64,000 bases of DNA, taken from the NCBI GenBank assembly GCA_963711705.1, contig CAVQFM010000012.1, positions 186,001-250,000 of the forward strand, in the 5' to 3' direction. Origin of the DNA: RYN-230 sp963711705 (GTDB lineage Bacteria; Actinomycetota; Actinomycetes; Streptosporangiales; Streptosporangiaceae). Positions 10,429-21,825 of this stretch are shown in pieces. The notes under the pieces were generated by a model. It saw only the letters and a program-made list of their open reading frames with translations, was not told where the DNA came from and made no database searches. The position numbers and the translations under genes were made by a program. The number at the start of each line of letters is the position of its first letter. Position 1 is the first letter of the stretch.

Positions 10429-11630
10429 CAGTCCGCCTCGAGCGCGCTGAGCCCCGGCAGGGTGCGGCCCTCCAGGTACTCAAGGCTGGCCCCGCCGCCG
10501 GTCGAGATGTGGCTGAACGCATCCGGCGGAAAGCCGAGCTGCCGGACGGCCGCCGCCGAGTCACCGCCGCCGACCACGGTCAGCCCGCTGACCGCGCTGA
10601 TCGCCTCGGCCAGCGCCCTGGTGCCCGCCGCGAACGCCGGGAACTCGAACACCCCGGCCGGGCCGTTCCAGAACACGGTCCTGGCGTCGGCCAGCTTCTG
10701 CGTGAACAGGGCCCGGGTTTCCGGTCCCATGTCCAGGCTCTCCCGGTCGGGCGGGAACTCGCCGACCCGCACCACCCGGTGGTCGGCGTCCGGCGCGAAC
10801 CGGTCGGCGGCCACCAGGTCCACCGGGAGGACCACTTCCACGCCGCGCCGCTCCGCCTCGGCCAGCACGTCGGTGACCTGCGGGATCTGGTCCTTTTCCA
10901 GCAGCGACTGGCCCACCTCGTAACCCTGGGCGGCGAGGAACGTATAGGACATGCCACCGACGATGATCAGCCGGTCAGCCCGGCTCAGCAGGTTGCCGAT
11001 GACCGCGAGCTTGTCCGACGGCTTGGCCCCGCCGAGCACCACCACGTACGGCCGCGCCGGGTCGGTGGTGAGCTGGCGGAGCACCCCGATTTCGGCGATG
11101 ACCAGGTCCCCCGCGGCGTGCGGGAGCAGCCCGGGCACGTCGTACACGCTGGCGTGCTTGCGGTGCAGCGCGCCGAACCCGTCGCCCACGTACAGCGTGG
11201 CCAGGCTGGCCAGGCCGGCCAGCTCCGCCCGCTCGGCACCGTCCTTGCTGGTCTCGGCCGGCTCGAAGCGCACGTTCTCCAGGAGCGCTACCTGCCCGTC
11301 GGCCAGCCCGGCCGCGGTGGCCGCGGCCGACTCCCCGGCCACGTCGGTGGCGAACGCCACCGGCCGGCCGAGCAGCTCGCCGAGCCGCGCGGCGACCGGG
11401 CGCAGCGACGGGCCGCCCGCGGCCCGGGCCGCGTAGCCGTCCCCGGTGGGCCGGCCGAGGTGCGCGCAGATCACCACCCGCGCGCCCCGGCCGGCCAGTG
11501 TCCTGATCGCGGGCAATGTGGCCTGGATCCGGTTGTCGTCGGTGATCCGCTCCCCGTCCAGCGGGACGTTCAGGTCGGCCCGCAGCAGCACGGCCTGCCC
11601 GGCCACCGCCAGGTCGTCGATCCGGTTCAT
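10428..11630 (-). CDS. pgk: Phosphoglycerate kinase
   Basis: Transfers phosphate from 1,3-bisphosphoglycerate to ADP. The 400-residue protein begins with MNRIDDLAVAGQAVLLRADL and carries the N-terminal substrate loop DLNVPLD, the segment VVVLGGAKPSDKLAVI between domains, WNGPAGVFEF, and the C-terminal GGGDSAAA nucleotide loop. The ATG at 11630 is chosen because it overlaps the gap stop codon as ATGA and matches the family N-terminus; the frame is open 19 codons further upstream but those codons lie inside gap. Middle gene of the gap-pgk-tpiA operon. Its substrate would also be the likely donor for the FkbH-like protein at 33294-34350. Confidence 0.97.
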   Translation of the reverse strand: MNRIDDLAVAGQAVLLRADLNVPLDGERITDDNRIQATLPAIRTLAGRGARVVICAHLGRPTGDGYAARAAGGPSLRPVAARLGELLGRPVAFATDVAGESAAATAAGLADGQVALLENVRFEPAETSKDGAERAELAGLASLATLYVGDGFGALHRKHASVYDVPGLLPHAAGDLVIAEIGVLRQLTTDPARPYVVVLGGAKPSDKLAVIGNLLSRADRLIIVGGMSYTFLAAQGYEVGQSLLEKDQIPQVTDVLAEAERRGVEVVLPVDLVAADRFAPDADHRVVRVGEFPPDRESLDMGPETRALFTQKLADARTVFWNGPAGVFEFPAFAAGTRALAEAISAVSGLTVVGGGDSAAAVRQLGFPPDAFSHISTGGGASLEYLEGRTLPGLSALEAD

Positions 11631-12649
11631 GGCAGCCGGGCCGCGACCAGCGCTGTCAGGTCGGCGAGCCGGCTGGAGTAACCCCACTCGTTGTCGTACC
11701 AGCCGATCACCTTGACCTGGTCACCGAAGGTCATGGTCAGCGCGGAGTCGAACGTGCAGGACCAGGGGGTGCCCACGATGTCGGAGGACACGATCGGGTC
11801 GGCCGTGTAGTGCAGGTAGCCCTTGAGGGTGCCCTCGGCGGCCGCCTGGTACGCGGCGTTCACCTCGTCCTTGCTGACCTCCCGGCCCACCTGCACGACC
11901 AGGTCGGTCACGGACCCGTCCACCACCGGCACCCGCATCGCCATCCCGTCCAGCTTGCCTTTGAGCTCGGGCAGCACCAGCGCCGTGGCCTTGGCCGCGC
12001 CGGTGCTGGTCGGGATGATGTTCTGCGCGGCGGCCCGGGCCCGGCGCAGGTCCTTGTGCGGGAAGTCCAGGATGACCTGGTCATTGGTGTACGCGTGGAT
12101 GGTGGTCATCAGGCCCTTGACGATGCCGAAGGAGTCCATCAGCACCTTGGCCAGCGGGGCGACGCAATTCGTGGTGCACGAGGCGTTCGAGATGATGTGG
12201 TGACTGGCCGGGTCGTAGGCGCTGTCGTTGACGCCCATCACCACGGTGAGGTCCTCGCCCGAAGCGGGCGCGGAGATGATGACCTTCTTCGCCCCGGCGG
12301 CCAGGTGCTTGCCCGCGTCGGCGGCCTTGGTGAACCGGCCGGTCGATTCGATGACCACGTCAACCCCGAGGTCCTGCCACGGCAGCGCGGCCGGGTCCCG
12401 CTCGGCCAGCACCGCGATCCGGCTGTCCCCGGCCCGGATCGCGTCGCCGTCCACGGCCACGTCGAGGTCCAGGGTGCCCAGCACGGTGTCGTATTTGAGC
12501 AGGTGGGCGAGGGTCTTCGGGTCGGTCAGGTCGTTCGCGGCGACGATCTCGATGCCCGCGGCGCCACCTCCGGCCTGCGCGGCGTGCACGGCCCGCCAGA
12601 AGTTGCGCCCGATGCGGCCGAATCCATTGATGCCCACGCGGATAGTCAC
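11627..12649 (-). CDS. gap: Glyceraldehyde-3-phosphate dehydrogenase, type I
   Basis: Oxidative phosphorylation of glyceraldehyde 3-phosphate to 1,3-bisphosphoglycerate with NAD. 340 residues; Rossmann motif INGFGRIGRNF at the N-terminus, catalytic Cys158 in SNASCTTNC, and C-terminal WYDNEWGYSSR. The GTG at 12649 is preceded by AAGGAGA at good spacing. The stop overlaps pgk (ATGA). First gene of the glycolytic operon; the 77 nt to whiA hold the ribosome-binding site and possibly a promoter, though no clear -10/-35 pair stands out. Confidence 0.97.
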   Translation of the reverse strand: MTIRVGINGFGRIGRNFWRAVHAAQAGGGAAGIEIVAANDLTDPKTLAHLLKYDTVLGTLDLDVAVDGDAIRAGDSRIAVLAERDPAALPWQDLGVDVVIESTGRFTKAADAGKHLAAGAKKVIISAPASGEDLTVVMGVNDSAYDPASHHIISNASCTTNCVAPLAKVLMDSFGIVKGLMTTIHAYTNDQVILDFPHKDLRRARAAAQNIIPTSTGAAKATALVLPELKGKLDGMAMRVPVVDGSVTDLVVQVGREVSKDEVNAAYQAAAEGTLKGYLHYTADPIVSSDIVGTPWSCTFDSALTMTFGDQVKVIGWYDNEWGYSSRLADLTALVAARLP

Positions 12650-12726
12650 GGCGGCCTGTCTCCTTGGTTCGCTGCTAGCTCTGTGCCCGGTCCGACCCTA
12701 CCGGGCCGGGCGCGCTGGCCCAGCCG

Positions 12727-13713
12727 CTACGGGCTCAGCATCTCCGGGGTCAGGCTGGCCTCGGTATCCGGCACTCCCAGGTCCCTGGCCCGTTTGTCGG
12801 CCATGGCCAGCAGCCGGCGGATCCGCCCGGCGATCGCGTCCTTGGTCAGCGGCGGGCTGGCCAGCTGGCCGAGCTCCTCCAGGCTGGCCTGCCGGTGCTC
12901 GATCCGCAGCCGCCCGGCCACGGTGAGGTGCTCGGGGGCGTCGCTGCCCAGGATCTCCAGGGCCCGCTCCACCCGGGCACCCGCCGCGACCGCCGCCCGC
13001 GCGCTGCGCCGCAGGTTGGCGTCGTCGAAGTTGGCCAGCCGGTTGGCTGTGGCCCGCACCTCGCGGCGCATCCGCCGCTCCTCCCAGGCCAGCACGCTGT
13101 CATGGGCGCCCAGCCGGGTCAGCAGCGCGCTGATCGCGTCGCCGTCCCGGACCACCACCCGGTCCACGCCGCGCACCTCGCGCGCCTTGGCGTGGATCTT
13201 CATCCGGCGCGCCGCGCCCACCAGGGCCAGCGCGGCCTCCGGCCCGGGGCAGGTGATTTCCAGGGACATGGACCGGCCCGGGCCGGTCAGGCAGCCATGG
13301 GCCAGGAACGCGCCGCGCCAGGCAGCCTCGCAGTCGCAGGTCGTGCCCGCCACCACCTGGCGGGGCAGGCCGCGCACGGGCCGGCCGTAGTTGTCCACCA
13401 GCCCGGTCTGCCGGGCCAGGCTGTCACCGTCCTTGCGGACCCGGACCACGTACCGGTTGCCTTTGCGCAGCCCGCTCGGGGCCAGCACGATCAGGTCGGA
13501 GGAATGGCCGAACACCTCGGCTATGTCCTTGCGCAGCCGCCGGGCGGCGGCCCCGGTGTCCAGTTCGGCCTCCACCACGATGCGCCCCCCGGCCAGATGC
13601 AGCCCCCCGGCAAAGCGCAACAGCGCGGATACCTCGGCCTTGCGGCAGCACGGCTTGACCACCGTCACCCTGCTCAGCTCGTCTTTGACCAGACTGGTCA
13701 TCGCCACCGGCAT
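12727..13713 (-). CDS. whiA: Sporulation/division regulator WhiA (DUF199)
   Basis: DNA-binding protein built from a degenerate LAGLIDADG homing-endonuclease-like N-terminal domain and a C-terminal helix-turn-helix. In Streptomyces it works with WhiB to switch on sporulation septation genes; in non-sporulating Gram-positives it affects cell division. The 328 residues begin near AMTSLVKDELSRV, contain LLRFAGGLHLAGGR in the endonuclease-like part and end with the HTH segment SLEELGQLASPPLTKDAIAG. Its ATG overlaps the yvcK stop by one base (TGATG). Position after yvcK and before gap is conserved in actinomycetes. The gene does not prove sporulation, since non-sporulating relatives also carry it. 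Confidence 0.95.
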   Translation of the reverse strand: MPVAMTSLVKDELSRVTVVKPCCRKAEVSALLRFAGGLHLAGGRIVVEAELDTGAAARRLRKDIAEVFGHSSDLIVLAPSGLRKGNRYVVRVRKDGDSLARQTGLVDNYGRPVRGLPRQVVAGTTCDCEAAWRGAFLAHGCLTGPGRSMSLEITCPGPEAALALVGAARRMKIHAKAREVRGVDRVVVRDGDAISALLTRLGAHDSVLAWEERRMRREVRATANRLANFDDANLRRSARAAVAAGARVERALEILGSDAPEHLTVAGRLRIEHRQASLEELGQLASPPLTKDAIAGRIRRLLAMADKRARDLGVPDTEASLTPEMLSP

Positions 13714-14681
13714 CAGTCCCCCTCGAAAATCTCTGCGAACGCCCCGGCCAGCTGCCTCGGGTCGTGGCGCGGGGTCCCGTCCCGCATCGCCAGATCCGCG
13801 AGGACCAGCCGGCCACCAAGCAATCCCGCCGCCTTGTCCAGCTCAGCCGCGGCACCCCCCGCGGCCCCGCGGTCCGCGAGCACGACGTCAACCTTGAGCC
13901 GTGGTGCGTGATCCGCCAGCACTTCCAGATGGGTCTGCGGGGAGAATCCCTCCGTCTCCCCCGGCTGGGCCACCAGGTTCAGCGCGACGATGCGCCGGGC
14001 CGGGGTGGTGACCAGCGCCTGGGCCAGCTCTGGCACCATCAGGTGCGGCAGGACGCTGGTAAACCAGGAGCCGGGCCCGAGCACCACCCAGTCCGCGTCC
14101 AGGATCGCGGTGACCGCCTCCGGGCAGGCAGGCGGGTCCTCCGGGATCAGTGATACCGAGCGTACCCGGCCGGTCGTGGACGCGCAGGCGACCTGGCCGC
14201 GCACGGTACTCAGCGCGTAGGGCCGGGCCGGGTCGGCCCCCTCCACCTCGGCGACCAGGTCGAGCGGCACCGCGGCCATCGGCAGCACCCGGCCGTACGC
14301 GCCGAGCAGCCGGCCCACCCAGTCCAGCCCTTGCACCGTGTCGCCGAGCAGCTCCCACAGCGCGACGATCAGCATGTTCCCCACCGCGTGCCCGGAGAGC
14401 TCGCTCTCCCCGGTGAACCGGTGCTGGACCACGCGGCTCCACGTGGTCCCCCAGGCATCGTCGCCGCACAGCGCGGCCAGCGCCATCCGCAGGTCACCGG
14501 GGGGCAGCACGCCGAACTGGCGGCGCAGGCGGCCGCTGGACCCCCCATCGTCGGCCACCGTCACGATCGCGCTGAGCTGCCGGGTGACCCGGCGCAGGGC
14601 GGACAGTGCGGCGGACAGCCCGTGCCCGCCGCCGAGGGCGGCCACCTTCGGGTTGAGCGGGCGCACCGACGGCACCGTCAC
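13713..14681 (-). CDS. yvcK: Gluconeogenesis factor YvcK/CofD-like protein
   Basis: UDP-sugar-binding protein of the CofD-like superfamily, required in Bacillus for growth on gluconeogenic carbon sources and for cell shape; the mycobacterial homologue CuvA affects polar cell-wall synthesis. The 322-residue protein starts with a nucleotide-binding VAALGGGHGLSAAL, then VADDGGSSGRLR and GHAVGNMLIVALWELLGD. The GTG at 14681 lies 13 nt after the rapZ stop and follows an AAGGCGGCGG ribosome-binding site. The reading frame happens to stay open far upstream into rapZ because of the frameshift there, but that upstream part is not YvcK. Confidence 0.94.
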   Translation of the reverse strand: MTVPSVRPLNPKVAALGGGHGLSAALSALRRVTRQLSAIVTVADDGGSSGRLRRQFGVLPPGDLRMALAALCGDDAWGTTWSRVVQHRFTGESELSGHAVGNMLIVALWELLGDTVQGLDWVGRLLGAYGRVLPMAAVPLDLVAEVEGADPARPYALSTVRGQVACASTTGRVRSVSLIPEDPPACPEAVTAILDADWVVLGPGSWFTSVLPHLMVPELAQALVTTPARRIVALNLVAQPGETEGFSPQTHLEVLADHAPRLKVDVVLADRGAAGGAAAELDKAAGLLGGRLVLADLAMRDGTPRHDPRQLAGAFAEIFEGD

Positions 14682-14694
14682 CAGGCCGCCGCCT

Positions 14695-15617
14695 TCACTC
14701 GCGCCCCAGATCGCGGTGCAGTACCTGCACGGCGGGTCCCTGGCCGGCCAGCTGGCCGGCGATGTGCTCGGCGACCGCGACGCTCCGGTGCTTGCCGCCG
14801 GTGCAGCCGATGGCCAGCGTGACGAAGCGCTTGCCCTCCCGCTCGTAGCCGGCCAGCACCACCCGCAGCGCGGCCAGGTAGCAGCCCAGGAATTCTGCGG
14901 CACCGGGCTGGCTGAGCACGTAATCGCGGACCGCCTCGTCCTGGCCGGTGAGCGCGGCCAGGACGGGCACCCAGCGTGGGTTGGGCAGGAAGCGGCAGTC
15001 GGCGACGATGTCGGCGTCCACCGGGAGCCCGTACTTGTAGCCGAAGGACACCACGTTAACCCGCAGGCCGGCGGCTGGTCGGCACCGAACGCGTCGTGCA
15101 TCCGGGCCCGCAGCTCGTGCACGTTGAGCGCGGAGGTGTCGATGACCAGGTCCGCCTCCTCACGGACCCCGCGCAGCAGCTCACGCTCGGCCGCGATGCC
15201 CTCCACGACCCGGCCGTTCTCCTGCAGCGGGTGCGGGCGGCGGACGCTCTCGAACCGGCGCACCAGGGTGTCGTCGCTGGCCTCCAGGAACACCACGCGG
15301 GGCCGTACGCCCCGCGCGGCCAGCTCACCGATGGCGGACTGGAGGTCGGTGGAGAAGGCCCGGCTGCGCACGTCCAGCACGGCCGCGATCCGGGGCACCG
15401 CACCCATCGCCCGGCGGGCCAGCTCGATCATGGTCGGCAGCAGCCCGGGCGGCAGGTTGTCGGCGACGAACCAGTCCAGGTCCTCCAGCGACTTGGCCGC
15501 GGTGCTCCGGCCCGCGCCGGACATTCCGGTGATGATCACAATGTCCGGCGCCGCCCCCCCGTCGCCATGTGCCTCAGGCCTGCTCAACTCGCCCCCCGGG
15601 CCTGGTCCCAGTGCCAT
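14695..15617 (-). CDS. rapZ: RNase adapter / nucleotide-binding protein RapZ, frameshifted
   Basis: P-loop protein of the RapZ/YvcJ family. E. coli RapZ guides RNase E to a small RNA; the actinobacterial role is less clear. The N-terminal kinase-like domain shows the Walker A GMSGAGRST and FVADNLPPGLLP. The C-terminal ligand-binding domain (VVSFGYKYGLPVDADIVADC to GCTGGKHRSVAVAE) is in another frame. The switch lies near 15060, in ccggcctgcgg on the coding strand: one base is missing, since adding one joins QPPA to LRVNVVSFG exactly as in homologues. With the base restored the protein is 307 residues. The start at 15617 is inside uvrC. Both halves are well conserved, so a sequencing error is likelier than a pseudogene. 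Confidence 0.85.
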
Positions 15618-17640
15618 TATCCGCCTCGCTCGCGGGCCCGCCCGCCTCGCCTGGGCGCAGCGCGGCCAGTACCGCGCTGGCCAGCCGCGGGCCGATGCCG
15701 GGCAGCGCGGCGATCTCCGGCTCGGTGGCACCGGCCAGCTTGCGCACCGAGCCGAAGTGCCGTAGCAGCGTAGCCCGCCGCGCCGGGCCCAGTCCGGGAA
15801 CCGCGTCAAGCTCGCTGACCGCGAGCGCCTTTGACCGTTTCGCCCGGTGGTAGGTGATCGCGAACCGGTGGGCCTCGTCGCGGACCCGCTGCAGCAGGTA
15901 CAGGCCCTCGCTGGTGCGGGGCAGGATCACCGGCGAGTCGTCGCCGGGCAGCCAGACCTCCTCCAGCCGTTTGGCCAGCCCGCACACCTCGACGTCGTCG
16001 ATGCCCAGGTCGCTGAGGGCCCGGGCGGCCGCGGCCACCTGGGGCTGGCCGCCATCGACCACCACCAGGTTGGGCGGGTAGGCGAACTTGCGTGGCGGGC
16101 CGGTGACCTCCGTGTCGCCGAGCGTGTCCAGCTCCCCGGTCTCCTCGCGCTCGTCCAGGTAGCGCCGGAACCGGCGGGTGATCACCTCGTGGATGGCGGC
16201 GACGTCGTCGGTGCCGCCGGTGCCTTTGATGCTGAACCGCTTGTACTCCGACTTGCGGGCCAGCCCGTCCTCGAAAACGACCATGGACGCGACCACGTGG
16301 GTGCCCTGCAGGTTCGACACGTCGTAGCACTCGATGCGCAGTGGGGCGTCGGCCAGGCCCAGGGCCTCCTGGATCTCGTGCAGCGCCCGGCTGCGCGTGG
16401 TCAGGTCACTGGCCCGCCGCGTCTTGTGCACGGCCAGGGATTCCGCCGCGTTCCGGGCCACGGTCTCCAGCAGGGCCCGCTTGTCACCGCGCTGCGGCAC
16501 CCGGAGCCGGACCCGGCTGCCCCGCCGGGTGGTGAGCCACTCCTCCACCGCCGCCGTGTCCGGCGGCAGCTCCGGCACCAGCACCTCCCGCGGGACGGAA
16601 CTGCCGGCCCGGGCCTGGCCGAGATATTTGGGGTCCAGCGGCCCGCCCGCGTCGCCGCGGCGGCCGCGCCCGGCCGCGGGAACGGGCTGGTCGCTGGCCA
16701 CGCTGTCGTCGCCGTAGACCTGGCTCAGGAAGTCCTCGACCAGGTCCGCGGTGGTCACGTCCTCGACCTTGTCCACCACCCAGCCGCGCTGCCCGCGGAC
16801 CCGCCCGTCGCGGACGTAGAAGATCTGGACCGCCGCTTCCAGCTGATCCTCGGCGAGCGCGATCACGTCGCAGTCGGTGCCATGGCCGAGCACCACGGTC
16901 TGCTTCTCCAGGGCCCGCTGCAGCGCTTTGACGTCGTCGCGCAGCCGGGCCGCCCGCTCGAACTCCTCGGCCCGGGCCGCCTCGCGCATCTCGGCTTCCA
17001 GCCGCTTGATGAACCGGTCGGTCTGGCCCGCCATGAAGTCGCAGAACTCCTCGGCCAGCAGCCGGTGCTCGGCCGCACTGACCCGCTGCACGCACGGCGC
17101 GGAGCACTTGCCGATGTAGCCGAGCAGGCAGGGCCGCCCGATCTGCCCGGCCCGCTTGAACACCCCGGCCGAGCAGGTGCGGACCGGGAACACGCGGAGC
17201 AGCGCGTCCACCGTCTCGCGGATCGCCCAGGCGTGCGAGTAGGGCCCGAAGTACCGCACCCCGCGCCGCCGGGCACCCCGCATGACCATCACCCGCGGGT
17301 ATTCATCGGCCATGGTCACGGCCAGGTATGGGTAGCTCTTGTCGTCCCGGTAGCGGACATTGAACCGGGGATCGAACTCCTTGATCCAGGAGTACTCCAG
17401 CTGGAGCGCTTCCACCTCGGTCGCCACCACGGTCCAGTCCACCTCCGCGGCCGAGGTGAGCATGGTCTGGGTGCGCGGGTGCAGCGCGGCGAAGTCAGCG
17501 AAGTAGGAGTTGAGCCGGGACCGCAGGTTCTTGGCTTTCCCCACGTAGATGACCCGGCCGTGGGAATCCCGGAACCGGTACACACCCGGCGATTCCGGGA
17601 TCGACCCGGGAGCGGGCCGGTAGGAGTGCGGATCTGCCAC
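15574..17640 (-). CDS. uvrC: Excinuclease ABC subunit C
   Basis: Endonuclease of nucleotide excision repair that cuts DNA on both sides of a lesion in the UvrB complex. The 688-residue protein has an N-terminal GIY-YIG nuclease domain (GVYRFRDSHGRVIYVGKAKN, about 18-100), the Cys-containing linker around TCSAGVFKRAGQIGRPCLLG, a UVR motif binding UvrB (about 205-240, FIKRLEAEMREAAR), the RNase H-like second nuclease domain (VVDGGQPQVAAA) and two helix-hairpin-helix elements at the C-terminus (AVPGLGPARRATLL, ALPGIGPRLASAVL). GTG start. Last 44 nt overlap rapZ. Confidence 0.96.
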   Translation of the reverse strand: MADPHSYRPAPGSIPESPGVYRFRDSHGRVIYVGKAKNLRSRLNSYFADFAALHPRTQTMLTSAAEVDWTVVATEVEALQLEYSWIKEFDPRFNVRYRDDKSYPYLAVTMADEYPRVMVMRGARRRGVRYFGPYSHAWAIRETVDALLRVFPVRTCSAGVFKRAGQIGRPCLLGYIGKCSAPCVQRVSAAEHRLLAEEFCDFMAGQTDRFIKRLEAEMREAARAEEFERAARLRDDVKALQRALEKQTVVLGHGTDCDVIALAEDQLEAAVQIFYVRDGRVRGQRGWVVDKVEDVTTADLVEDFLSQVYGDDSVASDQPVPAAGRGRRGDAGGPLDPKYLGQARAGSSVPREVLVPELPPDTAAVEEWLTTRRGSRVRLRVPQRGDKRALLETVARNAAESLAVHKTRRASDLTTRSRALHEIQEALGLADAPLRIECYDVSNLQGTHVVASMVVFEDGLARKSEYKRFSIKGTGGTDDVAAIHEVITRRFRRYLDEREETGELDTLGDTEVTGPPRKFAYPPNLVVVDGGQPQVAAAARALSDLGIDDVEVCGLAKRLEEVWLPGDDSPVILPRTSEGLYLLQRVRDEAHRFAITYHRAKRSKALAVSELDAVPGLGPARRATLLRHFGSVRKLAGATEPEIAALPGIGPRLASAVLAALRPGEAGGPASEADNGTGTRPGGRVEQA

Positions 17641-17649
17641 GGAGCAACT

Positions 17650-18681
17650 CTATGCGCGCTTATCCATGGCTGAGCGGGCGGCGAGCGCGGCGCCCCGGGC
17701 GCCCGCCCGGTCCAGATCGGGGACCAGGACGAATTCCACCGCCCGGGCCTGCTCGGGCCGCAGCGTCGTGTGCCCGCGGACCTGCGCCAGGAACCAGTCA
17801 CGGAACGCCGGGTCGGCCTCGACCACCCCGCCGCCGACGAAGTACGTGCCGGGGTCGGTGAACATCGCGGCGATGGAGAACAGCCGGCCGAGCGCGTTGG
17901 CCTGCTGGCCGAAAATGGCCCGGGCCAGCGGGTCACCCGCCTCGCCGTAACCGCGCACCAGCTTGGCCGCCTTGCCCAGTGGCTGCACCTCGCCGAGCGG
18001 ATGACCAGGGAACCGGGTCAGCCAGTACGGCAGCAGACTGCGCTCGATGCCGCACAGCGAGGCGAAGCTCTCCACGTCGCCGGCCAGCCCGCAGTTGCAC
18101 GAGGGCACCGGCTGCCCGTCCTCGAGCAGCCCATCCAGCGGGATCTGCACGTGGCCGAGTTCGCCAGCCATGCCGGCCGCCCCGCCGACCACGTGACCGG
18201 ACTCGACCACGCCGCCGCCCAGCCCGGTGCCGACGATGACAGCTACCGAGGAATGCTGCGCCGCGCGCGGGCCGAACCGGGCGTAGTGCGCGTACAGCGC
18301 GGCCGCGTTGGCGTCGTTGGTGTACACCACGGGCAGGCCCAGCCGGTGTTCCAGGGCGGCCCGGATGTTGAAACCGCCCCAGCCGGCCCCCAGGTTGGTG
18401 CCGCCCCGGGAGGACAGCACCCCGTCCGCGCTGGCCGGGCCGGGCGTGTCCAGGCCGACCGCGCGCACCGCCGCGCGGGGTACCCCGGTGACATTGAGGA
18501 CCTGCCCGAAGGACGAGGCCAGCGCCTCGATGGCGACCTCCGGTCCCTCGCGGACCCGGCTCGGCCGCTCCAGCATGTGCTCCACCAGGAACCGGCCGGT
18601 GGCCAGGTCGAGCACGGTGGCGTTGTTCATCGTGCCACCGTTGTCCAGGCCGACGATGACCGGCGGGAGCGAAGTTCCCAT
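17650..18681 (-). CDS. ROK-family protein, sugar kinase-like with altered zinc site
   Basis: Member of the ROK family (glucokinases, N-acetylsugar kinases). Seen: ATP-phosphate region IVGLDNGGTMNNATV in place of the usual DIGGTK, catalytic Asp in VYTNDANAAAL, second nucleotide loop VGTGLGGGVV, and the family His in GELGHVQI. The zinc motif normally reads CxCGxxGCxE; here it is CNCGLAGDVES, so the third Cys is Asp. This makes glucokinase activity uncertain. 343 residues from the ATG at 18681; a GTG one codon earlier is also possible. No HTH domain, so it is not a ROK repressor. It lies 9 nt upstream of uvrC on the same strand and may be cotranscribed with it. Confidence 0.75.
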   Translation of the reverse strand: MGTSLPPVIVGLDNGGTMNNATVLDLATGRFLVEHMLERPSRVREGPEVAIEALASSFGQVLNVTGVPRAAVRAVGLDTPGPASADGVLSSRGGTNLGAGWGGFNIRAALEHRLGLPVVYTNDANAAALYAHYARFGPRAAQHSSVAVIVGTGLGGGVVESGHVVGGAAGMAGELGHVQIPLDGLLEDGQPVPSCNCGLAGDVESFASLCGIERSLLPYWLTRFPGHPLGEVQPLGKAAKLVRGYGEAGDPLARAIFGQQANALGRLFSIAAMFTDPGTYFVGGGVVEADPAFRDWFLAQVRGHTTLRPEQARAVEFVLVPDLDRAGARGAALAARSAMDKRA

Positions 18682-18771
18682 CACGCGCCTTCCCTGCGGA
18701 TCACTGGCAGGCAGCGTAGCGCCTGGGCCCCCGGTGGATAATCGCCGCCCGGGTGGACATCGGCTCCCCGG

Positions 18772-21603
<2,832 letters not shown>

Positions 21604-21684
21604 CGGAGCCTCCAGAGGGAGCCGGAGCCGGCCGGCACCTCCCGTGCCCGCCTGGTCCTCCCCCTCTGTCGCCGCCGTGGCGCC

Positions 21685-21790
21685 GGCTCCAGAGCTGCCT
21701 GTCCCGCCCGGTCCTTGGTGCCTGAGAGGTTCCGGGGAGGTTGCCCCTTCGGCGCCCCACGCTGGCCGCGCGGAGACTCTCCCGGACGGT
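21685..21790 (-). promoter_or_regulatory. Glycine riboswitch aptamer upstream of gcvP
   Basis: Read on the minus strand this leader has the conserved glycine aptamer in order: GGGAGAGTCT, GCGCCGAAGGGGCAA, the GGAACCTCTCAGGC element, AAGGACCG, GGACAGGC, and the closing CTCTGGAG that pairs with GAGAG of the first strand. Only one aptamer is seen. The 82 nt between it and the gcvP ATG hold CCGGCTCC segments that can pair with GGAGCCGG at the 3' edge of the aptamer and with the GGAGG ribosome-binding site, which suggests a translational switch. Glycine binding is expected to turn gcvP on. The mechanism is inference; the motif itself is clear. Confidence 0.93.
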
Positions 21791-21825
21791 GTGATCGGCT
21801 ACCGCGAGCTTACCTGAGAGTGTGG

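Noticed and set aside
15040..15080. Programmed frameshifting in rapZ
   Set aside because: No X-XXY-YYZ slippery site, no clear downstream pseudoknot, and four other genes on the contig have similar 1-nt breaks. A read error is simpler.
13713..15809. One long gene covering yvcK and the first part of rapZ
   Set aside because: The frame is open only because rapZ is frameshifted. YvcK has its own GTG and ribosome-binding site at 14681, and the segment 14690-15055 in this frame is not a family sequence.
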